NCBI RefSeq assembly: GCF_001401155.1
Contig: NZ_LJRO01000252.1
Location: forward strand, 24,872 to 88,871
Length of the DNA stretch: 64,000 bases
Reading direction: 5' to 3'
Source: Pseudomonas tremae
GTDB taxonomy: Bacteria > Pseudomonadota > Gammaproteobacteria > Pseudomonadales > Pseudomonadaceae
This document shows positions 39,421 to 49,034 of the stretch, piece by piece. The notes under the pieces are model-generated. The model was not told the DNA's origin. It ran no database searches and was given only the letters and a program-made list of their open reading frames with translations. Made by a program: the position numbers and the translations under genes. Each line of letters begins with the position of its first letter. The stretch's first letter is position 1.

Positions 39421-41664
39421 ATGGTACAGGTGAGAGCGAACCAGCCGATAAACACAGACGGCAGTATCAATCTCGACGCATGGCTCGATCATATTGTCAG
39501 CGTCGACCTGGTCCTGGACCGGGAAGTCATGAAACAGGCCTGTGAATTTGCCCGGCAAGCCGAGCAGAACGACAAGGTCCACAAGAATCACTGGGCAGAA
39601 GGCACCTCCAGTTTCCAGACCGGTCTGGAAATCGCGGAGATCCTCGCTGACCTCAAGCTGGATCAGGATTCGCTGGTCGCTGCGGTCATATACCGTGGCG
39701 TGCGCGAAGGGGTCATTCCGTTGCCGGAAGTCGAGCAGCGCTTTGGCTCCACCGTTGCCAAACTGATCGACGGCGTGCTGCGCATGGCCGCGATCAGCGC
39801 CAGCCTTAGCCCCCGGCAGTCGCTGGTGCTGGGCAGTCAGGCGCAGGTCGAAAACCTGCGCAAGATGCTCGTCGCGATGGTCGACGACGTGCGCGTCGCG
39901 TTGATCAAACTGGCCGAGCGCACCTGTGCGATTCGGGCGGTGAAGAACGCCGACGACGAAAAGCGCAACCGGGTGGCCCGCGAGGTGTTCGACATCTACG
40001 CGCCGCTGGCGCATCGTCTGGGCATCGGTCACATCAAGTGGGAGCTGGAAGACCTGTCTTTCCGCTACCTCGAGCCCGACCAGTACAAGCAGATCGCCAA
40101 GCTGCTGCACGAGCGCCGGCTGGACCGCGAGCGCTTCATCAGCGAAGTCATGTCCGAGCTCGACAACGAGCTGCAAGCGACCGGCGTGACGGCCGACATC
40201 AGCGGTCGGGCGAAACACATCTATTCCATCTGGCGCAAAATGCAGCGCAAGGGCCTGGCGTTCAGCCAGATCTACGACGTGCGTGCCTTGCGCGTGCTGG
40301 TCCCGGAAATGCGCGACTGCTACACCGCGCTGGGGATTGTGCATACGCTGTGGCGGCATATTCCGAAGGAGTTCGACGATTACATCGCCAACCCCAAGGA
40401 AAATGGCTATCGCTCGCTGCACACCGCGGTCATCGGCCCGGAAGGCAAGGTGCTGGAGGTGCAGATCCGCACCCACGCCATGCACGAAGAAGCCGAGCTG
40501 GGCGTCTGCGCGCACTGGCGCTACAAGGGCACCGACGTTAAATCCGGGTCCAATCACTACGAAGAGAAGATTTCCTGGCTGCGTCAGGTGCTCGAGTGGC
40601 ATGAAGAGCTGGGTGATATCGGTGGCCTGGCAGACCAGCTGCGGGTCGATATCGAACCGGACCGGGTCTATGTCTTCACGCCTGACGGGCACGCCATCGA
40701 CCTGCCCAAGGGGGCGACGCCGCTGGACTTCGCCTATCGGGTTCACACCGAGATCGGCCATAACTGTCGGGGCGCGAAGATCAACGGGCGGATCGTGCCG
40801 CTCAACTACAGCTTGCAGACCGGTGAGCAGGTCGAGATCATTACCAGCAAACACGGCACACCAAGCCGCGACTGGCTGAACTCCAACTTGGGCTACATCA
40901 CCACCTCCAGGGCGCGGGCCAAGATCGTTCACTGGTTCAAGCTGCAGGCTCGTGATCAGAACGTCGCTGCTGGCAGGACCCTGATCGAGCGCGAGCTGGC
41001 GCGGCTGGCGCTGCCGCAGGTCGACTTCGACAAGCTGGCGGACAAGGCCAATCACAAGACTGCCGATGACATGTTCGCGGCCTTGGGCGCAGGCGATCTG
41101 CGTCTGGCACAGCTGGTCAATCTGGCTCAGCAACAGGTCGAGCCGGACCGCATAAACGAACAACTGGAACTGATCACGCGCAAGGCCACGGGCTACAAGC
41201 CTGGCAAGCGCGGCGATATTCAGATTCAAGGCGTCGGCAACCTGATGACGCAGATGGCGGGCTGCTGTCAGCCGCTGCCAGGCGACGCGATTGTCGGTTA
41301 CATCACTCAGGGCCGCGGCGTCAGCATCCACCGCCAGGATTGCGCTTCGGTGCTGCAACTGGGCGGCCGCGAACCCGAGCGGATCATCCAGGTCAGCTGG
41401 GGGCCGGTGCCGGTGCTTACCTACCCTGTGGACATCATCATCCGCGCTTACGACCGCTCCGGGCTGCTGCGCGATGTCACTCAGGTGCTGCTCAACGAGC
41501 GCATCAATGTGCTGGCGGTCAACACCCGCTCGAACAAGGAAGACAACACTGCGCTCATGTCCCTGACCATCGAGATTCCGGGTCTGGACGCGCTGGGGCG
41601 GCTGTTGGGGCGGATTTCCCAGTTGCCGAACATCATTGAAACACGCAGAAACAGGACGCCATAA
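39421..41664 (+). CDS. relA: (p)ppGpp synthetase RelA
   Basis: A 747-residue stringent-response enzyme that makes (p)ppGpp when ribosomes stall on uncharged tRNA. Domains: degenerate hydrolase domain (about 45-200, without the intact HD pair typical of SpoT), synthetase domain (YSIWRKMQRKG, YDVRALRVLV, NPKENGYRSLHTAV), TGS (VFTPDGHAIDLPKGATPLDFAY region), zinc-finger-like CCQPLPGD and a C-terminal ACT domain. GGAAGG precedes the ATG. mazG follows 27 bp later. Confidence 0.94.
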   Translation: MVQVRANQPINTDGSINLDAWLDHIVSVDLVLDREVMKQACEFARQAEQNDKVHKNHWAEGTSSFQTGLEIAEILADLKLDQDSLVAAVIYRGVREGVIPLPEVEQRFGSTVAKLIDGVLRMAAISASLSPRQSLVLGSQAQVENLRKMLVAMVDDVRVALIKLAERTCAIRAVKNADDEKRNRVAREVFDIYAPLAHRLGIGHIKWELEDLSFRYLEPDQYKQIAKLLHERRLDRERFISEVMSELDNELQATGVTADISGRAKHIYSIWRKMQRKGLAFSQIYDVRALRVLVPEMRDCYTALGIVHTLWRHIPKEFDDYIANPKENGYRSLHTAVIGPEGKVLEVQIRTHAMHEEAELGVCAHWRYKGTDVKSGSNHYEEKISWLRQVLEWHEELGDIGGLADQLRVDIEPDRVYVFTPDGHAIDLPKGATPLDFAYRVHTEIGHNCRGAKINGRIVPLNYSLQTGEQVEIITSKHGTPSRDWLNSNLGYITTSRARAKIVHWFKLQARDQNVAAGRTLIERELARLALPQVDFDKLADKANHKTADDMFAALGAGDLRLAQLVNLAQQQVEPDRINEQLELITRKATGYKPGKRGDIQIQGVGNLMTQMAGCCQPLPGDAIVGYITQGRGVSIHRQDCASVLQLGGREPERIIQVSWGPVPVLTYPVDIIIRAYDRSGLLRDVTQVLLNERINVLAVNTRSNKEDNTALMSLTIEIPGLDALGRLLGRISQLPNIIETRRNRTP

Positions 41665-41691
41665 GCGTCGGCTGCGCGCACAGGGAGCCCC

Positions 41692-42525
41692 ATGTATACA
41701 GTTCAAGACCTGCTTCATCTCATGACTCGGCTGCGTGACCCGCAGTTCGGCTGCCCGTGGGACTTGAAGCAGACGTACGCCAGCATCGTGCCGCATACGC
41801 TGGAAGAAGCCTATGAAGTGGCCGACGCCATCGAACAGGGTGATCTTGCTCATTTGCAGGGCGAGTTGGGCGACCTGTTGTTTCAGGTAGTCTTTTACGC
41901 GCAACTGGCCAAGGAAGAGGGGCGCTTCGAGTTCGAGGGTGTGGTGGACGGCATTACCCGTAAATTGCTACGTCGTCATCCACATGTGTTTCCAACTGGC
42001 GAGCTATATGCGCCACCAGAAACACCGCGCCTGAGCGACGAACAGGTCAACCGGCGCTGGGATGAGATCAAGGCCGAGGAGCGTGCCGAGAAATCCGGCG
42101 TGCCCGAGCAGCTGTCATTGCTCGATGACGTGCCAGGGGCCTTGCCGGCGCTGAGTCGGGCGGCCAAACTGCAGAAGCGTGCCGCACAGGTCGGCTTCGA
42201 CTGGCCTGCAGCCTTGCCGGTGGTCGACAAGGTGCGCGAAGAACTCGATGAAATTCTTGAAGCCATGGTCGACAATGACGCCGAGGGCATCGCTGAAGAA
42301 GTCGGCGATTTGCTGTTCAGTGTCGTCAATCTGGCCCGGCATCTGAAAGTTGATCCCGAAACTGCGTTACGCTCGGCCAATAACAAGTTCGACAGACGCT
42401 TTCGATTCATTGAACAGGCATTGCGTCACCTCCAGCGTCCTATCGAAGAGTGCTCGCTCGAAGACATGGATGCGTTGTGGGGCGAAGCCAAACGTCAGGA
42501 AAAGAGCACGCCCGGCTGCGGCTGA
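41692..42525 (+). CDS. mazG: Nucleoside triphosphate pyrophosphohydrolase MazG
   Basis: A 277-residue MazG with two tandem all-alpha domains, each with the EExxE...ExxD metal site: TLEEAYEVADAIE and ELGDLLFQVVFYA in the first, VREELDEILEAM and EEVGDLLFSVVNLAR in the second. It hydrolyses all NTPs to NMPs plus pyrophosphate and in E. coli moderates ppGpp effects, fitting its place just after relA. A GGAG site is 4 to 6 bases before the ATG. Confidence 0.93.
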   Translation: MYTVQDLLHLMTRLRDPQFGCPWDLKQTYASIVPHTLEEAYEVADAIEQGDLAHLQGELGDLLFQVVFYAQLAKEEGRFEFEGVVDGITRKLLRRHPHVFPTGELYAPPETPRLSDEQVNRRWDEIKAEERAEKSGVPEQLSLLDDVPGALPALSRAAKLQKRAAQVGFDWPAALPVVDKVREELDEILEAMVDNDAEGIAEEVGDLLFSVVNLARHLKVDPETALRSANNKFDRRFRFIEQALRHLQRPIEECSLEDMDALWGEAKRQEKSTPGCG

Positions 42526-42555
42526 GCGTGCGGTAACGGCATAAGTGAGTAGACA

Positions 42556-43095
42556 ATGAGCCTTTCCCTTCGCGACCAGTTGCTCAAGGCAGGTCTGGTC
42601 AACCAAAAGCAGGCCAAGCAGGCCGGCAAAGAAAAGCAGAAAGAGCAGCGGCTGGTACACAAGGGGCAGGCTCAGGCCGACGACTCGCAAAAACGTGCGG
42701 CTCAGGAAGCCCAGGCTGAAAAAACCAAACGTGATCAGGAGCTCAATCGCCAGCAGCAGGAGAAGGTCGAGCAGAAGGCCCGTGCGGCTCAGGTCAAACA
42801 ACTGATCGAGGTTTCACGCATTCCGAAGCTGATCACCGAGGATTACTACAACTTCGTCGACGACAAGAAGGTCAAGCGGATCTCGGTCAACGCCTTGGTA
42901 CGCAACAAGCTCAGCAGCGGTTCGCTGGCGATTGTTCACCACGGTGGCGGTTACGAGATCATTCCGCGTGAGGCAGCTCTGAAGATCCAGGAGCGCGACC
43001 CGCGCCGCATCGTATTGCTCAATACGCCTACTGAAGCGCCGGATGCTGATGATCCGTATGCGGCGTATCAGGTGCCTGACGATCTTATGTGGTAA
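42556..43095 (+). CDS. DUF2058 family protein (YaiL-like)
   Basis: A 179-residue cytoplasmic protein starting MSLSLRDQLLKAGLVNQKQAK. Residues about 20-85 are Lys/Gln/Glu-rich and should form a long charged helix or coiled coil. The second half is the conserved DUF2058 core (LITEDYYNFVDDKKVKRI, IVHHGGGYEIIPREAA). The family is nucleoid- or ribosome-associated in some reports, but no function is established. It is probably the last gene of the relA-mazG unit, with a clear terminator after it. Confidence 0.85.
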   Translation: MSLSLRDQLLKAGLVNQKQAKQAGKEKQKEQRLVHKGQAQADDSQKRAAQEAQAEKTKRDQELNRQQQEKVEQKARAAQVKQLIEVSRIPKLITEDYYNFVDDKKVKRISVNALVRNKLSSGSLAIVHHGGGYEIIPREAALKIQERDPRRIVLLNTPTEAPDADDPYAAYQVPDDLMW

Positions 43096-43123
43096 CCCAC
43101 TGACTTTGTGAGCGTAAAAATGG

Positions 43124-43148
43124 CAAAACCCGCATTCAGCGGGTTTTG
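43124..43148 (+). terminator. Terminator after the DUF2058 gene
   Basis: CAAAACCCGC (43124-43133) pairs with GCGGGTTTTG (43139-43148) around a 5-nt loop, and TCGTTT follows. The A/T arms make it usable on both strands. Confidence 0.85.
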
Positions 43149-43172
43149 TCGTTTCTTGTTCTGAGAAAGTGC

Positions 43173-43352
43173 TTAGTGATTACCCTGGCTTTCCAGTGCT
43201 TCCAGCTCTTCCTTGTAGCGAAGGGCATCGGACTCTATGTGGAACATTCCGACCAGTTGGTCCTGTTGATGCACGTCCCAGATCTGGATGCCGTCGGCAA
43301 CGGCTTCGTGGGAGAGATGGGCGTCGTCGCGTTCAGTCACTCTGACAGTCAT
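43173..43352 (-). CDS. Small acidic conserved protein (59 residues)
   Basis: A 59-codon minus-strand frame starts at ATG 43350-43352, with GGAG ten bases upstream, and ends in TAA at 43173-43175. The product begins MTVRVTERDDAHLSHEAVAD and continues IQIWDVHQQDQLVGMFHIES, ending in a charged helix (YKEELEALESQ). It has an even, gene-like codon pattern and is acidic. I recall similar short uncharacterised pseudomonad proteins. Bases 43353-43829 upstream hold a repeat and a terminator but no other gene. Confidence 0.7.
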   Translation of the reverse strand: MTVRVTERDDAHLSHEAVADGIQIWDVHQQDQLVGMFHIESDALRYKEELEALESQGNH

Positions 43353-43647
43353 AGTAATAAGCTCCTGACGTTGATGGCCTTGATGGTCAGGCCTCTGGAT
43401 ACTGCGGCCATGTGTCGCAGGACTCTTTTATAGAAGTTGTTAGCTGCCTAAGTAAATAGCCTGTTCAGGTTCCCCAGTGATCAGAAAGTAATCGCTGCCC
43501 TGCAGCCCTTGCATGACGAGGCTTACGGCGGATTGGTGGGAAAATGAAGGATGTTTCATGTGCTTCGAGCGCGGTGTTGGCTTGGCCGAATACGCGTGGA
43601 TACGCCGTCCTAGACGCTTTACTTGCTGAGCGACATGGCGCGCAGGT

Positions 43648-43756
43648 GTGACGCGGAGCTTCACGACAGGCATTCCCATGCTGGAGCGTGAACGATGATC
43701 CCGACTATCGTGCCCATGCTCCGCGTGGGCATGCCGTTCTGGACGCTCTGCGTCCG
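43648..43756. repeat. Intergenic palindromic repeat pair, copy 5
   Basis: GTGACGCGGAGCTTCAC (43648-43664) plus GACAGGCATTCCCATGCTGGAGCG is followed by the inverted unit CCATGCTCCGCGTGGGCATGCC and GGACGCTCTGCGTCC. Two units face each other, as at 21496. Confidence 0.65.
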
Positions 43757-43783
43757 GTCTTGAGTGGGCGGCAGCCAATAAAA

Positions 43784-43805
43784 AGCCCCGCTGAAAAGCG
43801 GGGCT
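43784..43805 (-). terminator. Terminator of the purM-purN-DUF3108 unit
   Basis: AGCCCCGC pairs with GCGGGGCT around a 6-nt loop, and on the minus strand TTTTATTGG follows. It lies 24 bases after the DUF3108 stop codon. Confidence 0.88.
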
Positions 43806-43829
43806 CTGTGGTGCGGGCGGTCAGGGCGA

Positions 43830-44543
43830 TCAGCTGCCTTTGACGGCCTTGCCGTTGACGGTGCCATCGAGCAGTACGATGTTGTATTCCTTGCCGTCGG
43901 TTTCAACCTGTTGCAGACGAACCAGCAGGTAGTCCCAGTCCTTGGCGAACCACAGCACGGTGGTGCGCTTGCTTTGTGTCGGGTCACGCACGCGTTCTAC
44001 CTTGATCGCGTCGACCTGGCCGGTTTTGGTGGTGACCTTTTCCGAGCCCAGTACGCGGAAGTCATAAGTGTCCACTTCGTCACCATCGACGACCTGGTAG
44101 CTCATGCTCTTCTTGCCCTCGGCGATGTCATGTTGCAATGCCAGCTGATAGGTGGACTTGTCGAGAATGCCACGATTGAGCGGCAGCTTGATCGCTTCGC
44201 CGCGGTCGGTGCCGGTGACGAATTTGGTGTTCCAGTCGAAGGCCAGATCGACCTTCTTGGATTTGCCCAGGCCACTGCGCTCGAAACTGTAGGTCTGTGG
44301 CAGCAGGGTGTCCTTGTCGACCTTCAGGGTACTGACTTCAGTCAGGCTGGCGATCATCATCGAAGCCTTGAAGCTCAGGGTCCAAGTGCCATTGGCACCG
44401 GCTTCCAGGCTGCGTTCGGCAGTGCCGCTCATCGGCAGCTGCTTCCAGTCGGCGGTGTAGCTGGCGGAGAAGGGTTGAAGGTCTGCGGCCTGTACGGCAG
44501 GCAATGCGAGCAGGGCGAAAGCGAAGAGCAGAGCGCGACGCAT
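43830..44543 (-). CDS. DUF3108 periplasmic protein
   Basis: A 237-residue protein with a signal peptide (MRRALLFAFALLALPAVQA, cut about residue 19) and the DUF3108 pattern: FSASYTADWKQLPMSGTAER, then a beta-rich body and the C-terminal LWFAKDWDYLLVRLQQVE. It is presumably periplasmic. The fold is thought to be a beta-barrel-like ligand binder, with no function known to me. It is 8 bp downstream of purN, in the same direction. Confidence 0.82.
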   Translation of the reverse strand: MRRALLFAFALLALPAVQAADLQPFSASYTADWKQLPMSGTAERSLEAGANGTWTLSFKASMMIASLTEVSTLKVDKDTLLPQTYSFERSGLGKSKKVDLAFDWNTKFVTGTDRGEAIKLPLNRGILDKSTYQLALQHDIAEGKKSMSYQVVDGDEVDTYDFRVLGSEKVTTKTGQVDAIKVERVRDPTQSKRTTVLWFAKDWDYLLVRLQQVETDGKEYNIVLLDGTVNGKAVKGS

Positions 44544-44551
44544 AATATCTC

Positions 44552-45202
44552 CTAATGTCGAATCAGATGGCCGCTGGCCGGGAGTAACTGGTTATCCAGT
44601 AATGCGCCTTGTTCACCAAGGGTCAATCGGCCTTCGGCAAACCAGCGAATAGCCAGTGGGTAAATACAGTGCTCTTGAGCATGAACCCGTTGCGCGAGCG
44701 CCACTGGCGTGTCGTCCGAATGTACCGAAATAACTGCCTGTACGACCAGCGGGCCGCCATCGAGTTCCTCAGTGACAAAATGCACGCTGCAGCCATGCTC
44801 GGCGTCGCCGGCCTCCAGCACGCGCTTGTGCGTGTGCAGACCTTTGTAACGCGGCAACAGGGAAGGGTGGATATTGAGCAGACGCCCCTGATAGTGACGA
44901 ACGAAGCCCGCACTGAGTATGCGCATGAAACCGGCCAATATCACCAGATGTGGCTGGAAAGTGTCGATCAGTTGCATCAGCGCCGCGTCGAAGGCCTCGC
45001 GACCTTCGTAGGCGGTGTGGTCCAGAACGCAGGCTTCGATGCCCGCGTCTCTGGCCCGCTGCAGCCCGAATGCGTCGGCACGGTTGGAAATCACCGCGCG
45101 AATGCGGACCGGGCTGGCCTCATCCTTGAAACTGTCGATCATCGCTTGCAGGTTGCCGCCGGTGCCGGAAAGCAGCACCACGACATCACAGATGGCCGGC
45201 AT
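44552..45202 (-). CDS. purN: Phosphoribosylglycinamide formyltransferase PurN
   Basis: A 216-residue enzyme for the third step of purine synthesis, transferring a formyl group from 10-formyl-THF to GAR. Motifs: VLLSGTGGNLQAMID near the N-terminus, LAGFMRILS, and the catalytic set LLNIHPSLLPRYKGLHTH with the later ELDGGPLV aspartate. The start ATG shares its A with the purM stop (TGATG), showing translational coupling; an extended in-frame start would lie inside purM. Confidence 0.94.
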   Translation of the reverse strand: MPAICDVVVLLSGTGGNLQAMIDSFKDEASPVRIRAVISNRADAFGLQRARDAGIEACVLDHTAYEGREAFDAALMQLIDTFQPHLVILAGFMRILSAGFVRHYQGRLLNIHPSLLPRYKGLHTHKRVLEAGDAEHGCSVHFVTEELDGGPLVVQAVISVHSDDTPVALAQRVHAQEHCIYPLAIRWFAEGRLTLGEQGALLDNQLLPASGHLIRH

Positions 45203-46260
45203 CAATGCGCCTTGAGGTTTTTCAGCTCGACCTGTGCTGCGCCGTCGGCCGCAGTGGCGATCTGGCCGATCACCCAAGGCTGCTCGCCGGCTTCACGCAG
45301 AACGTTCAGAGCAGTTTCAACGTGCTCCTGAGCGACGCAGATGACCATGCCCACGCCGCAGTTCAGTACGCGGTGCATTTCGTTCTCGTCGACGTTGCCT
45401 TGCTGCTGCAACCAGTCGAACACAGCCGGGCGCTGCCAGCTCGCCACATCGACCACCGCCTGAGCGCCTTCCGGCAGTACGCGGGGGATGTTGTCGAGCA
45501 GGCCGCCACCGGTGATGTGTGCCATGGCCTTGACCGCGCCGGTTTCCTTGATCAGCTTGAGCAACGGCTTGACGTAGATGCGGGTTGGCGCCATCAGCAG
45601 TTCGGTCAGCGGCTTGCCGTCGAGCTGGATGTTTTCGATGTCGGCACCGGCGACTTCGATGATCTTGCGGATCAGCGAGTAGCCGTTGGAGTGCGGACCG
45701 GACGAGGGCAATGCGAGGAGGGCGTCACCGGCGGCGACTTTCGAGCCATCGATGATTTCGGCCTTTTCCACGACGCCGACGCAGAAACCTGCCAGGTCGT
45801 AGTCTTCGCCTTCGTACATGCCAGGCATTTCAGCGGTCTCGCCGCCCACCAGCGAGCAGCCTGCCAGTTCACAGCCCGCGCCGATGCCGGTCACGACCTG
45901 GGTGGCGGTTTCGACATTGAGCTTGCCGGTAGCGTAGTAATCGAGGAAGAACAGCGGCTCGGCGCCACACACCACAAGGTCATTGACGCACATGGCGACC
46001 AGGTCGATGCCGATGCTGTCATGCTTGTTCAGGTTCAGGGCAAGGCGCAGCTTGGTGCCCACGCCGTCGGTGCCGGAAACCAGAACCGGCTGCTTGTAGC
46101 CCGCCGGGATTTCGCAGAGAGCGCCGAAACCTCCCAGGCCGCCCATGACTTCCGGACGCTTGGTACGCTTGGCGACGCTTTTGATGCGTTCGACCAATGC
46201 TTCACCGGCGTCGATGTCTACACCGGCGTCTTTATAGCTCAGGGAAGGTTGCTTGCTCAT
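45202..46260 (-). CDS. purM: Phosphoribosylformylglycinamidine cyclo-ligase PurM
   Basis: A 352-residue AIR synthetase, fifth step of purine synthesis, ATP-dependent. PurM-family motifs are [15 protein letters not shown] (about residues 61-75), [23 protein letters not shown] and [11 protein letters not shown], followed by [14 protein letters not shown]. It forms an operon with purN. The 5' gap to the divergent DUF2066 gene is about 340 bp. Confidence 0.95.
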   Translation of the reverse strand: MSKQPSLSYKDAGVDIDAGEALVERIKSVAKRTKRPEVMGGLGGFGALCEIPAGYKQPVLVSGTDGVGTKLRLALNLNKHDSIGIDLVAMCVNDLVVCGAEPLFFLDYYATGKLNVETATQVVTGIGAGCELAGCSLVGGETAEMPGMYEGEDYDLAGFCVGVVEKAEIIDGSKVAAGDALLALPSSGPHSNGYSLIRKIIEVAGADIENIQLDGKPLTELLMAPTRIYVKPLLKLIKETGAVKAMAHITGGGLLDNIPRVLPEGAQAVVDVASWQRPAVFDWLQQQGNVDENEMHRVLNCGVGMVICVAQEHVETALNVLREAGEQPWVIGQIATAADGAAQVELKNLKAH

Positions 46261-46601
46261 AGAAAATCCAGGCCTTTAGGGGGGATTCGGAGGTATCGAC
46301 CGCTGCGTTGGGACCCGTTCAGCACCGCGCTGTGATGCGATGTTAAGGTTGGGCCTCGGCGATTGCCGGTCTGCGAAGGCGCGCGATTTTATCAGGCTTG
46401 CTCCCCAGGGGCCATCCTTGCGCCGACAACAGGGACCGTGTTGCACTAAATAAACCTGTTCTGGCCGGTACGATCAGTGCGAGTGCAGGCGTTTAAGGTG
46501 TACTTTAGGCCGAATTTGAATGACCGGTGGCTCACTGCTGTCCCAAGCTGTGTATCTCCTGAAGCTGCTTCTTTTTACTTTTTTCCGTTCGGGAACTGTC
46601 C
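46261..46601. other. Divergent intergenic region, no gene seen
   Basis: This 341-bp gap separates purM from the DUF2066 gene and must hold both promoters. I see no palindrome matching the PurR operator, no hairpin and no open frame with a ribosome-binding site. It is rich in T just before the DUF2066 start (CTTTTTACTTTTTTCC). Confidence 0.5.
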
Positions 46602-47705
46602 ATGCGTTTTTCCAGAATCCTTCTTGTCGGCTGTCTGTCCCTGATCAGCCTTCCCAGCCTTGCCGAAACGGTAAGCAATCTTTATCAGGTGCGTGAAGCA
46701 GTCAATGGTCAGTCGCCAGACGAGCGCAGCCGTGCCACTCAGGCCGCCGTCGATACATTGGTACTGCGCCTGACCGGAGACGCCAAGGCCGTGCAGGGCT
46801 CTGCCATCGCTGCACTGCGCAAAGACCCACAGCAAATCATCAGCCAATACGGCTATGAAGCCGGGCCGCCGGAAACCCTGCTGGTGGATTTCGATCCGGC
46901 AACCACCGAGCGCGCCTTGCGTGACGCCGGGCTGTCGATCTGGGGCAGCAACCGCCCGTCGATTCTCGGCTGGTGGCTGAATGACTCGGTCGAGGGCGCC
47001 AATCTGGTCGGCGACGGCCAGGCTGCTGCCGAGCCATTGCGCCGAGCTGCGCAACACCGTGGTCTGCCCTTGCGTCTGCCGCTGGCTGACCTGAGCGAGC
47101 AAGGTATCGGCGACGCCAAAACCCTTGAAGCGACTGACCCGGCACCGCTCAAGGAAGCGTCCGAACGCTATGGCGCCGATGCGATTCTTGCGGTGCATGC
47201 CAAGGAAGAAGGCGGGCAGTGGCAGGGTAAGTGGCGCTTGTGGCTGGGTGATCAGCGCGAACAGGGCACGGCCTCCGGCGCAACCTCCGAAGCTTTGGCC
47301 GATGCGGTGCTGTTGTCCGTGAGCGAGCGTCTGGCCCCGCGTTTCGTCGCCAAGCCCGGCGCGTCTACCGGCATGCTGATGCAGGTTCAGGGCATGACCC
47401 TGGAGCGTTATGCACAACTGCTTCAGTTACTCGAACCCTTCGGCGTGCGTCTGAGTTCTGTAGAGGGTGATCGGGTGGTGTTTGAAGTCAGTGGCAGCGC
47501 CGATCAGCTACGCTCGCAGATGTCACTGGCCAAGCTGCAGGAAGTGCCGGCCAGTGAGGTCGCTGCTGCGCCTGCGGACGCTACGACACCTGCCGCTCCT
47601 GCTGCTCCTGCCGCACCAGCTGCTGGCGCAGCTTCAGTATCGGCTCCTGCACAGGCGCCGATGATTGTTCCGGCCTCGGCGCCACAACTGTACTTCCGCT
47701 GGTAA
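46602..47705 (+). CDS. DUF2066 periplasmic protein
   Basis: A 367-residue exported protein (signal peptide about residues 1-21, SLPSLA). The body follows the DUF2066 pattern: YQVREAVNGQSPDERSRATQ, then WWLNDSVEGANLV, and alternating alpha/beta segments to about residue 300. The C-terminal 55 residues are low-complexity Ala/Pro repeats ending in PQLYFRW. The function is unknown. It is 39 bp upstream of the AI-2E-family gene, and the block leads to hda; this synteny is conserved in pseudomonads. Confidence 0.85.
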   Translation: MRFSRILLVGCLSLISLPSLAETVSNLYQVREAVNGQSPDERSRATQAAVDTLVLRLTGDAKAVQGSAIAALRKDPQQIISQYGYEAGPPETLLVDFDPATTERALRDAGLSIWGSNRPSILGWWLNDSVEGANLVGDGQAAAEPLRRAAQHRGLPLRLPLADLSEQGIGDAKTLEATDPAPLKEASERYGADAILAVHAKEEGGQWQGKWRLWLGDQREQGTASGATSEALADAVLLSVSERLAPRFVAKPGASTGMLMQVQGMTLERYAQLLQLLEPFGVRLSSVEGDRVVFEVSGSADQLRSQMSLAKLQEVPASEVAAAPADATTPAAPAAPAAPAAGAASVSAPAQAPMIVPASAPQLYFRW

Positions 47706-47744
47706 CCCGGCAAGAACGCTTTTCCATTGGCTTGAGGGATGTTG

Positions 47745-48818
47745 ATGACTGATACGCGGCGTTGGTTCTGGATCGGCGGGCTGGCTTTGCTGGTCGCATT
47801 CGTGGTGCTGCTGCACACGATCCTCACTCCTTTTCTGGTGGCGTTGCTGCTGGCCTACATGGGCGATCCGCTGGTAGACCGTCTGGAGCGCGCGGGGCTG
47901 TCCAGAACCTTGAGTGTGGTGGTCGTATTCGGCCTCTTCACTCTGGTGCTGATGACCTTGCTGCTGGTGCTTGTGCCGATGCTGGCCAAGCAGCTGTTTC
48001 GTCTGTACGAACTGGCACCGCAGATTCTCGACTGGTTGCAGCACTCGGCCATGCCGTGGGTACAGGCCAAATTCGGGCTTGCAGACGGTTTCTGGAAATT
48101 CGACAAGATCAAGGCTGCCATCTCCGAGCACATGGGGCAGGCCGGGGACATCGTCTCCATTGTCCTGTCTCAGGCCACCGCGTCCAGCCTCGCCCTGATC
48201 GGCTGGCTGACCAATCTGGTGCTGATCCCGGTGGTCTGCTTCTACCTGCTGCGTGACTGGGACATCATGACCGGCAAGATCCGCGGTCTGCTGCCGCGTC
48301 AGCGTGAAGGTCAGATCGTCAAGCTCGCGGGCGAGTGCCATGAAGTGCTGGGTGCCTTCATTCGCGGCCAGTTGCTGGTCATGGTCGGGTTGGGGGTTAT
48401 CTATGCGGCCGGGCTGATGCTGGTTGGCCTGGAGCTGGGGCTGTTGATCGGTGTCATTGCAGGTCTGGCAGCCATCGTGCCTTACATGGGCTTTGTGATC
48501 GGTATCGGCGCGGCGCTGATTGCCGGGTTGTTCCAGTTCGGCGGCGACCTGTACCCGATGATGGGCATCGTCGCGGTGTTCATGATAGGTCAGGCCCTTG
48601 AGGGCATGGTCCTGACGCCGTTGTTGGTGGGGGATCGTATCGGCCTGCACCCGGTCGCGGTGATTTTCGCGATTCTGGCTGGTGGTGAACTGTTCGGCTT
48701 CACCGGCATTCTGCTGGCCTTGCCGGTTGCGGCAGTGATCATGGTGCTGGTGCGCCACATGCACGACGTTTATAAAGACTCGGAAATCTACGCAGGCGCG
48801 GAAGACCCGGAGCTTTGA
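47745..48818 (+). CDS. AI-2E transporter superfamily (PerM-like) membrane protein
   Basis: A 357-residue inner-membrane protein with about eight hydrophobic helices in the family layout: an N-terminal pair (WIGGLALLVAFVVLLHTIL), a soluble helical segment (about 80-140), then a C-terminal bundle with GFVIGIGAALIAGLF, MIGQALEGMVLTPLLVGDRI and GGELFGFTGILLALPVAA. The family covers possible AI-2 exporters and Na+/H+ antiporters, so the substrate is not assigned. The ATG at 47745 is preferred, since GAGGG lies too close to the one two codons earlier. Confidence 0.85.
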   Translation: MTDTRRWFWIGGLALLVAFVVLLHTILTPFLVALLLAYMGDPLVDRLERAGLSRTLSVVVVFGLFTLVLMTLLLVLVPMLAKQLFRLYELAPQILDWLQHSAMPWVQAKFGLADGFWKFDKIKAAISEHMGQAGDIVSIVLSQATASSLALIGWLTNLVLIPVVCFYLLRDWDIMTGKIRGLLPRQREGQIVKLAGECHEVLGAFIRGQLLVMVGLGVIYAAGLMLVGLELGLLIGVIAGLAAIVPYMGFVIGIGAALIAGLFQFGGDLYPMMGIVAVFMIGQALEGMVLTPLLVGDRIGLHPVAVIFAILAGGELFGFTGILLALPVAAVIMVLVRHMHDVYKDSEIYAGAEDPEL

Positions 48819-48825
48819 CCCTTAA

Positions 48826-48859
48826 GCCGGCCTCTTCGCCCTGTTGCGAAGAGGCCGGC
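48826..48859 (+). terminator. Strong hairpin after the AI-2E-family gene
   Basis: A perfect 14-bp stem (GCCGGCCTCTTCGC with its complement) encloses a 6-nt loop 7 bp after the stop codon. AAAATGG follows in place of a T-run, so it acts either as a terminator or as an mRNA end-protecting stem. Confidence 0.6.
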
Positions 48860-49034
48860 CAAAATGGCGCATGCTGTGCGCCAAACTCCCTTGCTGGCCC
48901 CTCGCTTTACTCACCCTGACGCAAACCTTTGATTTTGCTTGGAGTCTGTCGCATTGTGCGACCCGCCTCACGGGTATAAACTTCGAACACTTTACACAGA
49001 GGCCCTTGACGGTTTGCATGAGCCGTTAGTCAGC

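Noticed and set aside
39403..41904. Very long open frame (833 codons) on the minus strand opposite relA
   Set aside because: It is the antisense shadow of a GC-rich gene: relA has all domain motifs, a ribosome-binding site and synteny, while the antisense product shows no domain.
43146..43433. 95-codon plus-strand frame after the DUF2058 gene
   Set aside because: It begins inside the terminator region and lies opposite a better-supported 59-residue gene on the minus strand.
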